The translations under genes were made by a program, and so were the position numbers. From Todiramphus chloris collaris (lineage: Eukaryota; Chordata; Aves; Coraciiformes; Alcedinidae): 64,000 nt of DNA. Each line of letters opens with the position of its first letter. Position 1 is the first letter of the stretch. The notes beneath the pieces were generated by a model. It did not search any database. It was not told the DNA's origin and was given only the letters and a program-made list of their open reading frames with translations. The stretch spans positions 10,959,108 to 11,023,107 of the forward strand of contig JANVCC010000073.1 in NCBI GenBank assembly GCA_025345505.1, read 5' to 3'. This document shows positions 50,900 through 62,606 of the stretch, piece after piece.

Positions 50900-51380
50900 A
50901 ATGCATCAGCATTGCCTAACAGGTGGGAATTGAGGTTTGAGGAGGTGGTCTCACCCAGGCCTTGCAGTGACTTTGTCAGCAGGCAGTCCTGAGAGGCATC
51001 CCAACTCAGGGGAATGCTGGATGCAGCCTACTGCGATCCAGGAGATCTCAGAGGGTCTCATTTTGGATCACTATTTATAGGGTCTAAGGTAATTTACTTT
51101 TGTCAGGTACTTTTCCATTTCAACCTAACTCGAATGTTGCAATACTCTGGTTTGCACATATCCATAATTTGAGCATCCCGGTATTTTTCTGTAAGTTCTG
51201 TATGTCCACAACTTACCACATCTTGGGTCCTGCTATGCCGCCCTCTAGGCCACAACCCAAGTTAAAGCATACCAGGTCATAAGAGGGTGGATGAATTATC
51301 CAAGACAATAAGGTAGGGAATAGGAGGAAGCTGCACCAAAGAGGCACCTCAATGCTTAAAGTTTTCCATAAGTGCTGAAA
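50900..51380 (-). mobile_element. Probable solo LTR of an endogenous retrovirus, old
   Basis: Read on the minus strand, a TATA box CTATAAATAG (+ strand 51071-51080) is followed by AATGAGACCCTCTGAGATCT, CCTGGATCGCAGTAGGCTGC and ATGCCTCTCAGGACTGCCTG. This layout and wording resemble the U3-TATA-R/U5 part of bird ERV LTRs. The upstream minus-strand part contains GGGCGGCATAGCAGGACCCA and higher CpG than its surroundings. I could not fix TG/CA ends or a target-site duplication, so the boundaries are approximate. No internal retroviral genes are present. Confidence 0.5.
51071..51080 (-). promoter_or_regulatory. TATA-box-like CTATAAATAG in the probable LTR
   Basis: The minus strand reads CTATAAATAG in the position expected upstream of the R region. 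Function is inferred only. Confidence 0.45.
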
Positions 51381-52100
51381 TATGTAGGCTTAACATTCTT
51401 TTTTTCCAGTGAGCATTTACCCCAGCAAACTTGCCCAGTTAAGGCAAGAGAACGCAGGAAGCAACACCATGACATCTGAAATAGGTTCACTTAACATTCA
51501 CATGAAGATTTATGGAAAGTTTTTTGCACTATTCACCCTGATTAATTACTCAGCTTAATTACATAATCAATTACTAATTAATCAATTGATGTTAATAAGT
51601 AATAGCATACCTTGAGGCTGTGGAAGGCCAAACTATTGTTTTGTTGTTATTATTATTGCCACTTAATTTTTTATGGTTCCTAAGAGTCACCTGATTTGAT
51701 TCTTATTTTAAATATAAGTTGTGACACAATATGTGGTGCAAACTTTCCCATTCTTTGGTCAAATTAAGAAAGCAAGATTATAAAAAAAAAAATAGCTTGT
51801 TGAAAAGCATCCCATATATTTGTGAATCTATGTATGGTACACTTATTCTCTCAATGAAAACTTATGAGATAAGAACAAAAATGCATTAAAGAAAAAAAGT
51901 GTCATTTCTTGACCTAAAAGTTTTCAAATACATTTACATAAATAGGGCACAAAGGTGTTTTTTTTTTCTCAGAATTTGATTTCTGTAACAACAGTGAATT
52001 TGTCTGTTACAGATACTTACCATATAAAACAAAACAAAGAAACTCAAAGGGAATACTGAATGGTCTCTAGTTAAACCATTCCTGCTGAACCCCGGAGTAG
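51381..52100. other. Unique AT-rich non-coding DNA
   Basis: No recognised element. The stretch 51537-51605 is extremely AT-rich with repeated AATTAC/TAATTA phrases. Confidence 0.5.
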
Positions 52101-52105
52101 GCCAT
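52101..52105. repeat. Target-site duplication GCCAT, left copy (outer LTR)
   Basis: GCCAT precedes the TGTCTTGGTTTG terminus and recurs at 53597-53601 after the other end of the outer LTR. Five bases is the usual duplication size for ERVL-type integration. Confidence 0.75.
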
Positions 52106-52465
52106 TGTCTTGGTTTGAAAGACAGGTGTCTGCCAAGGAAGGCAGGAGCCCCCCTTGGAATGGAAATGCAACCCCCTCCCCTCCGAATGCTTAGAATTTT
52201 GAAATTAAGGGGCTTTCAGGCAAAGATGAGGAATAGGAATAAACGTTCTTTACTAAACATATATAAAACAAGGCAAACAAACAACAACAACTATGGCAGT
52301 GCCAACACACAGCGGCAGGAACCCAGCGCCAGCCTCTCCGGGCTGCAGGCACTCTCCCCTTTGGTGCAGTTCCGCTCACAGCCGCAGGGCCGCGGGCGGC
52401 TCCCGGGGAGCAGGGAGGGCGCCATGGTCTCCCCGCTCCGGAGCCAGCGCAGGCCTCACGGGGCA

Positions 52466-52470
52466 ATGCC
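52466..52470. repeat. Target-site duplication ATGCC, left copy (inner LTR)
   Basis: ATGCC directly precedes the inner TGTGATAAAC terminus and recurs at 53257-53261 directly after the ATAACA terminus. Confidence 0.85.
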
Positions 52471-53098
52471 TGTGATAAACTGTGAATTGTTTGTTCATCA
52501 AACTTTGTACCAATTGCTTAAGCTGGTTTGCTCTAATAAAAGCACCAAGTCAGGTATGGAAAGGAAACAAATGTATTCTGCTATACTGGGGACTCGGCCC
52601 TCCAGGACATCATCCCTGCTCCCACCAGATACAGGCCTGGCCGAGGCCTGAGTTGTAAATGTCATCATAAATCCTAGCCTCGTAGCCTTGTAAACTGTAG
52701 CTTGTTTTACATAGTTGTAAGTTGTGCTTTGTCTCCCATAGCCTTGAAAGTTATCAAGGTTCTCCTAAATCCTGTAGCCTGTCTTGTGTAGTTGTGGTCT
52801 TTGTAGATAAGGGAACTAACTCCCAGACAGGAGATAGGAGAGCCTACCTGCAGATAAGCCAGATCACACCAACCCTCTGGTTCCTGACTCATCATTTTGA
52901 GACAAAAGGTGAAAAGCACACTGCGAGGAAGACTGGGGGCCTTCCTCCTGAAGACCCCGGCCCACGACCACCAGACACCAATGCGCAAGTGCCAAAGGGA
53001 GGAGACCCCTGATAATGAGTTCCTGGACCTGATTATAATAATCCAACCCCACACAATGAATATGTAGTTAATGCTGTTGGATATGCATGATTTAGTGT

Positions 53099-53108
53099 GA
53101 TAAATGCC
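53099..53108 (+). promoter_or_regulatory. TATA-like GATAAATGCC in inner LTR
   Basis: It sits about 95 bases upstream of the AATAAA signal. The related LTR at 9577 has CATAAATACC in the same place. Promoter role is inferred from position. Confidence 0.45.
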
Positions 53109-53193
53109 TGCTTACTTGACATCTTTTGCGCACCGTTGGCGGAGCTGCGTCTCCCCAGTCGCCCAGCGCTGTTTTGCTTGCTATCGCTTGCTT

Positions 53194-53199
53194 AATAAA
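53194..53199 (+). promoter_or_regulatory. Polyadenylation signal AATAAA of inner LTR
   Basis: Lies 58 bases before the LTR's 3' end, in the sequence CTTGCTTAATAAATTCTT. Confidence 0.6.
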
Positions 53200-53256
53200 T
53201 TCTTAAATTTTGTATTGGCTGTGACTCACATAAATTTGTGAATCTAACTTATAACA

Positions 53257-53261
53257 ATGCC
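53257..53261. repeat. Target-site duplication ATGCC, right copy (inner LTR)
   Basis: Exact partner of 52466-52470. Confidence 0.85.
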
Positions 53262-53596
53262 CAACGAAAAGCCGGCTTCACAAACACCCCTGGGCAGCCG
53301 ATCCCGGTGCCCAGCAGGATCCCCGGGAGACAGCAGGGGTAGAAGGAGAGCAGGAGATGCAGTGGGGACGACTTCTTTCCACCACGAGGGCAGCTTCTCT
53401 ACCCTTCGAATGCAGGGAAGAAAAACAAGAGCCCCAGGGGCTCCACCCAACCCCCTTATTCGGTGGCTGGTTGGACCCCTCCCCCTGTGGCCAGGTCCTT
53501 TTGTCTCTCTTAAGTACAGCAATTTATCTCCTTGACGAACAAGTATGGGAAAATAAGAGAAGAAGGAAAACAAAAGAACTCCCCAAAACCCCAATA

Positions 53597-53601
53597 GCCA
53601 T
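53597..53601. repeat. Target-site duplication GCCAT, right copy (outer LTR)
   Basis: Exact partner of 52101-52105. The next base (T) also matches, so the duplication could be read as six bases if the terminus were placed one base inward. Confidence 0.75.
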
Positions 53602-54260
53602 TTTAAAATGAAACATTGCAAATATACACTATGAAAAAAAATTGCATATTTTAAATTATCTTTTGAATAGAAAACTGTTTTAACTTCAGCTCCTATTTCC
53701 TTGCCTATCGTAATACCAGGACCCCCTCAAGTACTCCTCTTTGATTAAAAAAAAAGACATGTCTGCCTACTGGCTACCTCTGCATATTTTCAGACCTCCT
53801 TCAAAGAAGATTTAATCAAATATCCAAGAATCTTTCTGCAATCTCCCATGGTCAAATTTTCTTCAGGACACTTCAGAGAACAAGTAAATATCCAGTGAAA
53901 GCTCAGGGTTCAAACTGTTCCTACACTTACAAAATGTTCAATAAAATACTATTGCAGATACAGACAACAAAATAACAAAAGGTTCATAATCAAGTCTACT
54001 CAACACATATGTCAGTAATGGACAACAAAGGATTCTTCCCATGATTTGCCAATCAATCCTCAGCAACTTGGTTCATCAGCCACTTAAAATTAAAAGCTTT
54101 AGTTAAAGTCTGTGAAAAAATGGTTTGTTTGTTCCATTTTCATCATGCCTCAAAATTACATGGCTTTACTCACTAATTTTCTTTCAAGTAGAATGGGACA
54201 GAATCTGAAAAAGCAAATAATGTTTGAAAGAGTAGTTAGAATGCATGAGGGCTGTAAACT
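53602..54260. other. Unique AT-rich non-coding DNA
   Basis: Nothing recognised between the nested LTRs and the next CR1. Confidence 0.55.
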
Positions 54261-54690
54261 TAGAATCATAGAATCATTTAGGTTGGAAAAGACCTTTAAG
54301 ATCATCAAGTCCAACCATAACCCTACTCCACCAAGTAGCCCACCACTAATCCATATCCCCAAGCACCATATACTTATCAGTATCTATACAACTTTTAAAC
54401 GCATCCAGGGATGGTGAATCTACCACCCTGAGCTCTGTCTGACTGTTAGGCCTGTTTCAAGGAAGGTAGGTTCTGAATCCACCAATCTATCTCCCTCTCA
54501 TGCTCCTGTATACCCCTTACCCTTTCCACTTCCTCCTTCAGCTCGGCACCAGGCTGAGCAGATCATTCATCTGGTTGCACCACACAGAGGTGTTGTCTTT
54601 GCCGCCTTCTGTTTTGAGTGCCAGGCTCAGGCACTCCCTGCAGCCAGAGACCTGGACACCCAGATGTTTGCATGTTGTAGCTACTGTTGA
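54261..54690 (-). mobile_element. CR1 LINE with 3' end joined directly to an ORF1 piece
   Basis: The left part (54261-about 54433) is a CR1 3' end starting AGAATCATAGAATCATTTAG. The right part reads on the minus strand as CR1 ORF1: the cysteine motif VSGCRECLSLALKTEGG (about 54601-54660), CNQMNDLLSLV, then a one-base frameshift into ELKEEVERVRGIQEHEREID and WWIQNLPSLKQA before a stop. This is the ORF1 zinc-knuckle and coiled-coil segment near the element's 5' side. The whole of ORF2 that should separate the two parts is missing. The join falls near 54433-54436. The two parts could also be separate insertions that happen to abut. Confidence 0.8.
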
Positions 54691-55326
54691 TCTTGAATTG
54701 CAAACAGTGAAAGATTGTTGGGTTAGCTACTCATACCAGAAATTTGCTGTTAACTGCTTCTTTACTTATCTAACCTCTGACTTCAGCAGTACTGATCCAG
54801 TATTTTGGACATCAATGGCACTGACACGGACTGAGCTTTCTCTTCTAATATACATTATATATGTATATTGTACATTGTTTCTACATGACACATTACATAC
54901 ATTAAAAAATAGTATAAACAAACTGCTCATTAAAAACTCAGGCACACACATCATGTTAAAGTCATTACAAAGCAGCAGCCAAACGTATCGACCTAATATC
55001 TGAGCACTCCAGTATCCCATTTATAATGCAATCAATGACTTGTGGACAGAAATATTAATAGGACCATATAGTAGGCTGATTTGTATGGGTCAAAAGGAGG
55101 CTGGTAGGATTTTGCATACTCATGAGCCTTCCTTCTTTGTGAATGTAGAATGTTTGACTTTGACAAGTTCACCTACATAGTCATGTCTGCAAGATCACAG
55201 CCTAACATAACATCTGGCACTTGTACAGCTTTTCCTGCACCAAGACCCACTGCTGGAACAGAAACTCAATACATAGATGCTGGACATCAATGGATACATT
55301 ATGTAAAGGTGCTGTTGAAACATTTC

Positions 55327-55378
55327 CTGTTGTCAGCCTCTTCATAAACACGTTCTGTTGTCAGCCTCTTTATAAACA
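55327..55378. repeat. Tandem duplication, period 28 bp
   Basis: CTGTTGTCAGCCTCTTCATA (start 55327) recurs as CTGTTGTCAGCCTCTTTATA (start 55355), each followed by AACAC. One or two substitutions separate the copies. Confidence 0.88.
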
Positions 55379-58300
55379 CAAACACCTTCTCATCCCTGTA
55401 AGCTTTAAGATTCCACAATTTATTGGTAATAAAACTATCTTTGAATAGGTAGTATGTGCCCTACCAATATAGAGAAAGACTAGGACAACTTTCAGAAATA
55501 AGCAGTTGTTGTTCATTTTTTTTTCTCTCCTGCCAAAAACTGATTTACTGTAAATTCCCTCCATCTGTCAGGAAGCTAATCTGAATATGAATCAATCTAT
55601 TCAAAAATAACATCAAAAATGTTAGGCATTCATAACAAGCATTTTTCTCTACAATACCATTTTTCAGTCATTATACTCAGAAAAGCAAGCTTTTCAAAGC
55701 AAACCAAGCAGAAATATTTCAAGAGGATTCTGAAACTTGTACTTTTCATGAATTCTATCACAATAGTGCCAACTTATTTTGATTTTCTTGCAGTCCATAA
55801 ACAAATATTTTCAGAGAAGTAAAGCAGAGTATTCTAAAACCTGGGGGGGTAGGACAGGAATAATAATCGACTATGTACAGTGTACATAAAATAATGTGTA
55901 ATAAAGCTATTTTAAAATGATACAGTTTTGTTCCCTCTTTTTCAAACACTCTGTTCCCTCACTGGAAGAATCAGATACTTAAGTACATACACACACTCAC
56001 TTTAACAAAAGCAATTCAGGAATAGCATTCAACAACAAAATAATGCTATAACCAAAGCTTAGACGACAGTTCTGTGTAAGTATAGGTTACACTTATATGT
56101 ATTCAGCAGGAAAATCCTGTTTACAGAACCTGAGAATGATTAATAGAGGCCCACCTAATGAGAAAATGGAGAAGTGAACTAGTACAACACCTTCTCCTAA
56201 TTATCTGTAAAAGCACTGTATCTTTCCCTGGTCAGTTACTGCAGGTAATTAGAAAACCAAAAATACACTTCTTTTTGGAGAGAACTTAAAATCAGGATAA
56301 AACACCTCTACTTATGAAAGCAGTTAAACAGATAATGTTATAGATATGTTCTCAATACTCACTAAGATTTAATGACATTTATAAACCTTCATATTCAGGC
56401 TTTCAGTTTCCCATTCAGGAAAATGCTAAAGGTACCATCCATTCTGAATTGTGAAAAGCATGTGTTTAACATTTAGTTTAACTACTTATGCTTAAATTTG
56501 AGCATCTCCTTAAGCATACTGGAGTACAAAGACTAAATCCCTCAGCATCAAATTAAGAGCTTGGGGGGAATACTTGAAGGGCGGAGAGAAATGTATTCCT
56601 GAGGACCAAGAAGTGCATAACATTCTAGACAAAAACAGCAACGTGAGGAAAATAAAAAGACTTAAAAGACATGAACATAGAACTCAAATGGGCAGCAAAA
56701 AGAAAATGTAGATGAAATTAACAGCAATCCTAAAGAGAGCTGCAGTATCGTGTGGGAGGATACGATCATGGCAGGAATAAAGAGACACAAATGAGACTGG
56801 ATTTACTGAAGGATAGAAGCATGGAAGAGGATTACCCTTCCATTACCTTGAGCCAGTGATATGGGCTCATATCATATGGCTGAGCATAAAGAAACACTGA
56901 TGCACCTTCCTACAAAATGTCAGAAGTGTTGATAACTGAGAGGGAACAGTGACAAGGTGATCACGTAACTAAAAAACATCACAAAATATTTTCACTGTAT
57001 AGCTGGAAACTAAATGCTTAAGAACACCCAGAAAGGATATGGGTTTGAAGAATTATATATAAAATACACCCCCCCTAGCTTGCACAGTGGAGGCTGCAGC
57101 AGTGGAGACAGGGATGCTCAGGTACCTGCTTCTTATCCAGCAGGAGTCCTACAAGAGGATTCTCTAGGTAATTAGTATGCTTCTGCTTTGAAAGACACTT
57201 CCATCGTGCCTGGTATAAGCACAATAGTGGAGCAAATAATTTTGCTCAGTTGGTTTTTGGCTCCAACTCAAAGAAGGCATTTTTACAGAATTGTGTGAAT
57301 GTGTACTTAGTGAAGAAAAAAAAGCAAAAGAAAAATGACCAGAGTGCTCAAACAATCTCCTCTTTGGAAGGCTTAAGCAGTCAAGGTTATAAAATCCATC
57401 CCGCGACAATCTTTCCATAACTTGTTTTTCACATACATTTTCCAATATGTCTCAAAGGCCCCTACATTCATTCCTCCCTGATCGTATTCTCGTTTGAGGA
57501 GACAGTTGATCATCCTAGAGCTGTAAAGAGGCATTTTCACCCCCTTTCCCTGAGAGGGCAGAGCTGGATCTCTTACTATCCAGAAAGTGTAGCAAGGCAG
57601 AGAGCTGAAACACAGTGCAACTGTCAGGCAGCTATGAACACAACCAGCTCTGAATGGGTCTTTAAAGTTTCATGCTGGACTTTCCAGGCTAATGAGGGGT
57701 TAAAATGGCTCCTATATTTGCCTATTCTTTTTGTTCAGGACAATTCTCACTGACATGCCCCTGATTTCCATGGCAAACACAGAGTTTGCACTTTCTTGCT
57801 TCACAGTTTTATCAGAGATTCACCTGATCCCAGATTCATCTGCAGCTTTGAACTAGTTTGTTAACTAAAAACTGATCAACTACAAGTACATTTGCAGAAT
57901 TTAAACAAAAAAACCCCACCCATTAAATAGTGACAAAATAACAAAGTGGAACCCCCTCTCCCATTAGTAACTGTATGCAGTGAAACAAAGTACACTACAA
58001 TGTACAACTGATGGAAGTGTAAAATTGAGATACATTTTCATTTAATTATTTTCTTGATGTAATATAAGTACTTTACAAATCATTGTACTTCACCTAGAAG
58101 TTTTGCATGTACAAAATAGATTAATTACTTATTAGCTTTTCATGTGATTTAAGACATTACATAACTGAACAAAAGTTCAGGGATAAGCTAATTTAAATTG
58201 CAAACAATATCATAACACAAGAAGCTCCTTAAAATATAGCATAAATTCTGATTGTTCACATGAAAGTCCTGCATAAAGTCATGACCCCAACAGCCATACT

Positions 58301-60923
58301 GACGGTTCCTTTCATGATTTTTTTGCCCTTAGATGATATCCCAAAAAAATGAAGAATCTAACATTCAGATTGGATAGCATTCTTCACTAAAAAACCAGAA
58401 AGGTGTGAATTGAAACTAGCTAACATTGTCTAGCTTTACTAAGTGTCCAGAAAAAAAAATACAAATCAACATTTAATATAAACTTTGCAGCAAAAGAATG
58501 TTGTTTTTTTAAGTCATATTAGTATCTTTAATGAAGTAATCACAGTACATCTCTAGATGACACCTCATCCTAAAATATTAAGCTGCAAAACAATCTTCCT
58601 TGTAAAACAGAACCAGTACATTCAGTCTGCTTATGTACTTACCCAACTTAAAGATTGCTCTATGAAGTTAAAAATAATATCTGAATTTTAAACATCTAGA
58701 TGTAGCTGTGGTCACACCAAACTACAAATATCATGAAACAGATGTAGGTTATTTGTTCTAGAATGTAAGTCACCACAGAATTATACTTACATAGTATATC
58801 CCAGTATCCATATGGCTTTTTCCTATGCATTGTCTCTATATTTTCAAGGAGACTCCTAGCTGAGTACTTTCCTTGGTACTTGAACACCTTCAGTTTTCCC
58901 AGTTGCACTGTAAGACCCTTGAATTGCCACCAGCAATTTATGAAACAGTGGAATGCTAAACACTTGCTGATTTTGATTAAATTCCTCACTAGCAAGAGAA
59001 GCACAAACATGGTAATCCCAATTAAATATGCCATGTTTCAAAATACCGATCACTCCACGACATTATCTCTCCCCAAAACAACTAAAAGAAGAGATTAGTT
59101 TTAACAGTCAACAACTTGACAAAGAAACCACAGCAATGCATGAGAACACTAGGAGACAGAGCTTTGCTCATGAGCTCTATTCCAGTAGCTGCTGTGTATG
59201 CTGAAGAAATTACACTTCCCCGTCTATGCCAAGACCCATCATTATCCTCAGCTAGCAGAGCTGCTTATATGAGCACCACCTAACACACATCAGTCATCGT
59301 CAACTGTGTTAACATGAGCTGTGCTGGCCAACATCAGGATTCACACTGATAAGATTAAATGATGGCATTCTAATTACAAGAGAAATTCAGCATTCTCTGG
59401 AATATTGACTTTATGGTAACAGGAGGGACATCACACTGAAACACATTTGGAAATACTACAATAATGTTTGGAATTTACAAATCTGCTGCCTTGTGTTCCC
59501 ATTTCTTTGAAAGACCAGTCTCCCTGGTAAACTATACATCTGGCATATAGACATTCAAGTAAGGTTCTCCTTTCCCAAAGACAACTAACTGTAATGCATC
59601 AAGTATTGATGAATGCATCTGCAATAAAGCAAATTATCAGAGAGACTTCAGATTACAACTTTTCTATGTGATACAAATAATGATGTCATAATAAGCAATT
59701 TTGTTTTTCAGTGAAAGTAGATTCACACTTAAATCAAAAACAAAGCTATTGAAACTGCTTGAAAATGGGGAATTTTAATTACTGCTTTGAAATTTTCCTT
59801 CCAGGAAGCAAATTACAGCAGCTCCTTCAGCAGCTAATACATCCATTGTCCTGTTTTGCTATACAGGAAAACATGCACAACGTACATATTCAGACACATC
59901 AGATAGAATGGTCACGCTTTGTTGAACAGCGCAATATTTCTTTGGATTCACTCACTGCTCATTCCTTCCCATTTAATTCTAAGTATTTCCTGGTCAAATT
60001 CTGACACACCATTTCACAGAATGTACATACAGCCTCTTTCATGCTTTACATCCAGCTTCTACTGAGTGATGCCAGAATCTCCAAATATGAACTCTGATAA
60101 ACTACAATCCCTTAGGAGTTTGGAAGATAATTTAAGGTGACATCCAGTGGGTATAGCAATGAGCTAAAAGAATGAGAGGAAAAACAGGTCAAATAATGGT
60201 CAAAAAAGAAGGTGGTTACATATACCAGCTATGAACACAATGGAATATTAGTATTTGTAAAGACAAATTTAAAGTAGGATCGTGTTGAAGTAACAAAGGC
60301 CTTTAGATTTGGTACTGTGTGATCAATTGCAAAATGTTAAACCACATGCATTACTATTTATTTCAATTGCACAGTTTTGTGTGCTTTGGAAGAATCACTA
60401 TCATTCAGTGTGGGTCTTCAGACAGTGTAATTGATTGTCCTCATCCATTAAATCATTTCTCTATTCCTAACAATGCATTGTAGATGTGCTACATTTTTTT
60501 TTCTACCTCTCTCAGTCTCTGTAGCTAAAAGCTCCACATCTTCACCTCTTCACACTGAAACACAGGGAAGAAATTTGGGTCACATCAATACCTAAATAAT
60601 AGATGAAGTTGATTTTGACAGTTCATATTATTCTGCATATCTCATCAATCAAGAAAGTAAGTTTGCAATCAGGATGAGATTTACAAGCCCAGGAGCCTTT
60701 TCTTAAATACTACCTTATAAATACATTCTGTAAGTGAGAAAACATCTAATACTCTGGAAAAAAAGTATTTCAACAGCCTTTCCATGGCAAGGCAAGGCTT
60801 AACTGGCACATAAAGGAGATCATATAGCATGGTTGTCTGTGACAGAAGGAAAACAATCAAGAGCCCTCAAGCTTTTCTTCCCTAGTAAGATACAAATAGG
60901 ACTAGGAGAAAAGCAAAGTTGTT

Positions 60924-60951
60924 TTGGTTTTTTTTTGTTTTTTTTTTTTTA
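60924..60951. repeat. T-rich low-complexity run
   Basis: GG, nine T, G, then a longer T run. It could be the reverse of a poly(A) tail, but no retrocopy body is recognisable on the minus strand beside it. Confidence 0.8.
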
Positions 60952-61947
60952 CTGCAAGAATAGCTCTAATAGCTGGAATTATAACTAGTTGGTGCATGTA
61001 ACAGTATGATTTGCAAGAGCTACTATGATAAATCCATCAAGTTGTCCATAGCTTTGCAGACAGACCCTATCTTAAAAGTGTGTCAGATTTTTTTCAGCTT
61101 CAGTACAAATACCTCTTTTACTGAGACTGGAATTCTAGCGAAACATGTATTTAAAACCAGAAAGTTTAAGATCAGGTTATTTAATTACATATTTTCTTCA
61201 TTTTAATAAAGTCTCATTTGCTAAGCAGATCTCACCTTCTATAAAAGTGAAAAAGAAAATTGCTGCAATGCTAAAAGATGTAATACATATGTAATCTAGG
61301 GCCTTTGTTTGTACAAATGGACAGTTTCATGTATAGCTAAAGAGATTTTAAAAGTTATTTTAACCCCTGTCAGAACTGTACCTGAAAGGAACATTTTAAC
61401 ATAATTTTTAAAAAAACATCCCAAAGTGAAAAGTAGATCCACAAGTGAAAGAACCAAAATAAAAAGCACTTCTTAGCAATCAAGACAATCTGAATTTTTC
61501 AGTTTCAGTAATTTTGTGTGTTACTTTTAATAATGTTAGATAGACCCTAGTGTTCCAATTAACAGTATCCTAACTAACAAAATTAAAGACAAAATCTGCT
61601 TTTATAGTACCTAGGGACTACTGCTGGGTCTCTAGGTGTTTGGTAACTGTGGTATCTAACATTACTGAGAAAAATTCGTTGTATATAATGACACATTTCC
61701 ACTGTCAGAGCACCTCATGGTTACACTTCACCATGTCTGTACTGCCAGTATTCCACTTAAAAATAAGTTAATATCTTGCAATTATGCTGTGTTTTCTTTG
61801 CAATTATACATTATAACATGTTTTGTAATGCATTCAATTAGACTGCATTGCAGTTGCTCTTGAAAATACAAATGAATACAAATATAAACTGTCACTGAAT
61901 AAAGATGCCTGCAAATATGGAAAAAGATATAAAGGAAATAAAGTTCA

Positions 61948-62000
61948 GAAACTAATAAAAAACCCCAAGAATTTGAAACTAATAAAAACCCCAAGAATTT
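61948..62000. repeat. Tandem duplication, period 27 bp
   Basis: Two neighbouring copies begin GAAACTAATAAAAA and end CCCCAAGAATTT (61948-61974 and 61975-62000). They differ only by one A in the A run, so the duplication is probably recent. Confidence 0.92.
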
Positions 62001-62606
62001 ATCTTGCAAATACATGAAGAGACAGGTACTAAGTTATTTAACATATATGTAAAATAATTTTACCTTATACTGAATTTAAACTATGTACATAGGTCTGTAA
62101 AAGGGAAAAAACATACATTAATTAGATTTAGCCTTTTTAAAGGGTGTCTTAATTTAACTGAAGTCATCAAGAACTCACCATGAACATTCACTATCCAAAA
62201 TTATTTTTCTTTCCTCATATGCATCCATAATCTAGATTATCTCCTGATAGGATAAATGCCTTCAGGCATAAAGACCCTAATGTCAGCTGGGTCAGTTTCA
62301 AATTTTTTTCATTACACAGAATTCTGTCTGTTTTTAAATGTTAGCATTTTCTCAGAGAGGTCTGTGAAGGTTTACTAACACTTTCAGATGATATGAACTA
62401 CTCACATTCAGAAAACTCAAAATACACTTTTTGTGTATCTACCTATCATTTATTTTATGTATTTGATGTATGCATACAGTCCTGTTATGTTAATCCACCA
62501 GCATGAAACCTTGAGTAGTATTCAAACTAAAATATTAGCAATATTTTCCAAATACTACTACATATTACAGTTTTGCAGCCCCAGGCTTGCAAAAGTATGT
62601 TTGTTT

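Larger units (their letters stand above)
52471..53256 (+). mobile_element. Solo ERV LTR (inner, younger), complete with 5-bp target duplication
   Basis: A 786-bp element with TGTGATAAACTG at the left and CTTATAACA at the right, hence TG...CA ends. It is flanked by ATGCC on both sides inside the outer LTR. In plus orientation a TATA-like GATAAATGCC (53099-53108) is followed by AATAAA (53194-53199), giving U3-R-U5 order. The block at about 52862-53115 matches the minus-strand LTR at 9577-10151. No internal viral genes remain, so recombination between two LTRs of a provirus is the likely origin. Clean ends and an exact duplication suggest it is among the younger insertions in the window. Confidence 0.88.
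52106..53596 (-). mobile_element. Solo ERV LTR (outer), interrupted by a younger LTR
   Basis: Excluding the nested insertion and its extra target copy, the element is about 700 bp. On the + strand it starts TGTCTTGGTTTGAAAGACAG and ends near AACTCCCCAAAACCCCAATA. In minus orientation it runs TATTGGGGTTTTGGGG...AACCAAGACA, a recognisable bird LTR pattern in which the first TG has become TA. A GTACTTAAGAG stretch (near 53504-53520) could serve as a TATA-like promoter on the minus strand. The middle is strongly CpG-rich (52311-52465 and about 53262-53410). The 178-codon + frame at 52115-52651 spans the boundary of the two LTRs and is not a gene. GCCAT flanks both ends. Confidence 0.85.

Noticed and set aside
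52115-52651. 178-codon open frame, the longest in the window
   Set aside because: It lies across the junction of the outer and inner LTRs in CpG-rich LTR sequence and has no protein motif. It is open because of GC content, not because it is a gene.
60924-60951. Poly(T) run as a possible retrocopy tail on the minus strand
   Set aside because: No gene-like body or target-site duplication was found beside it.
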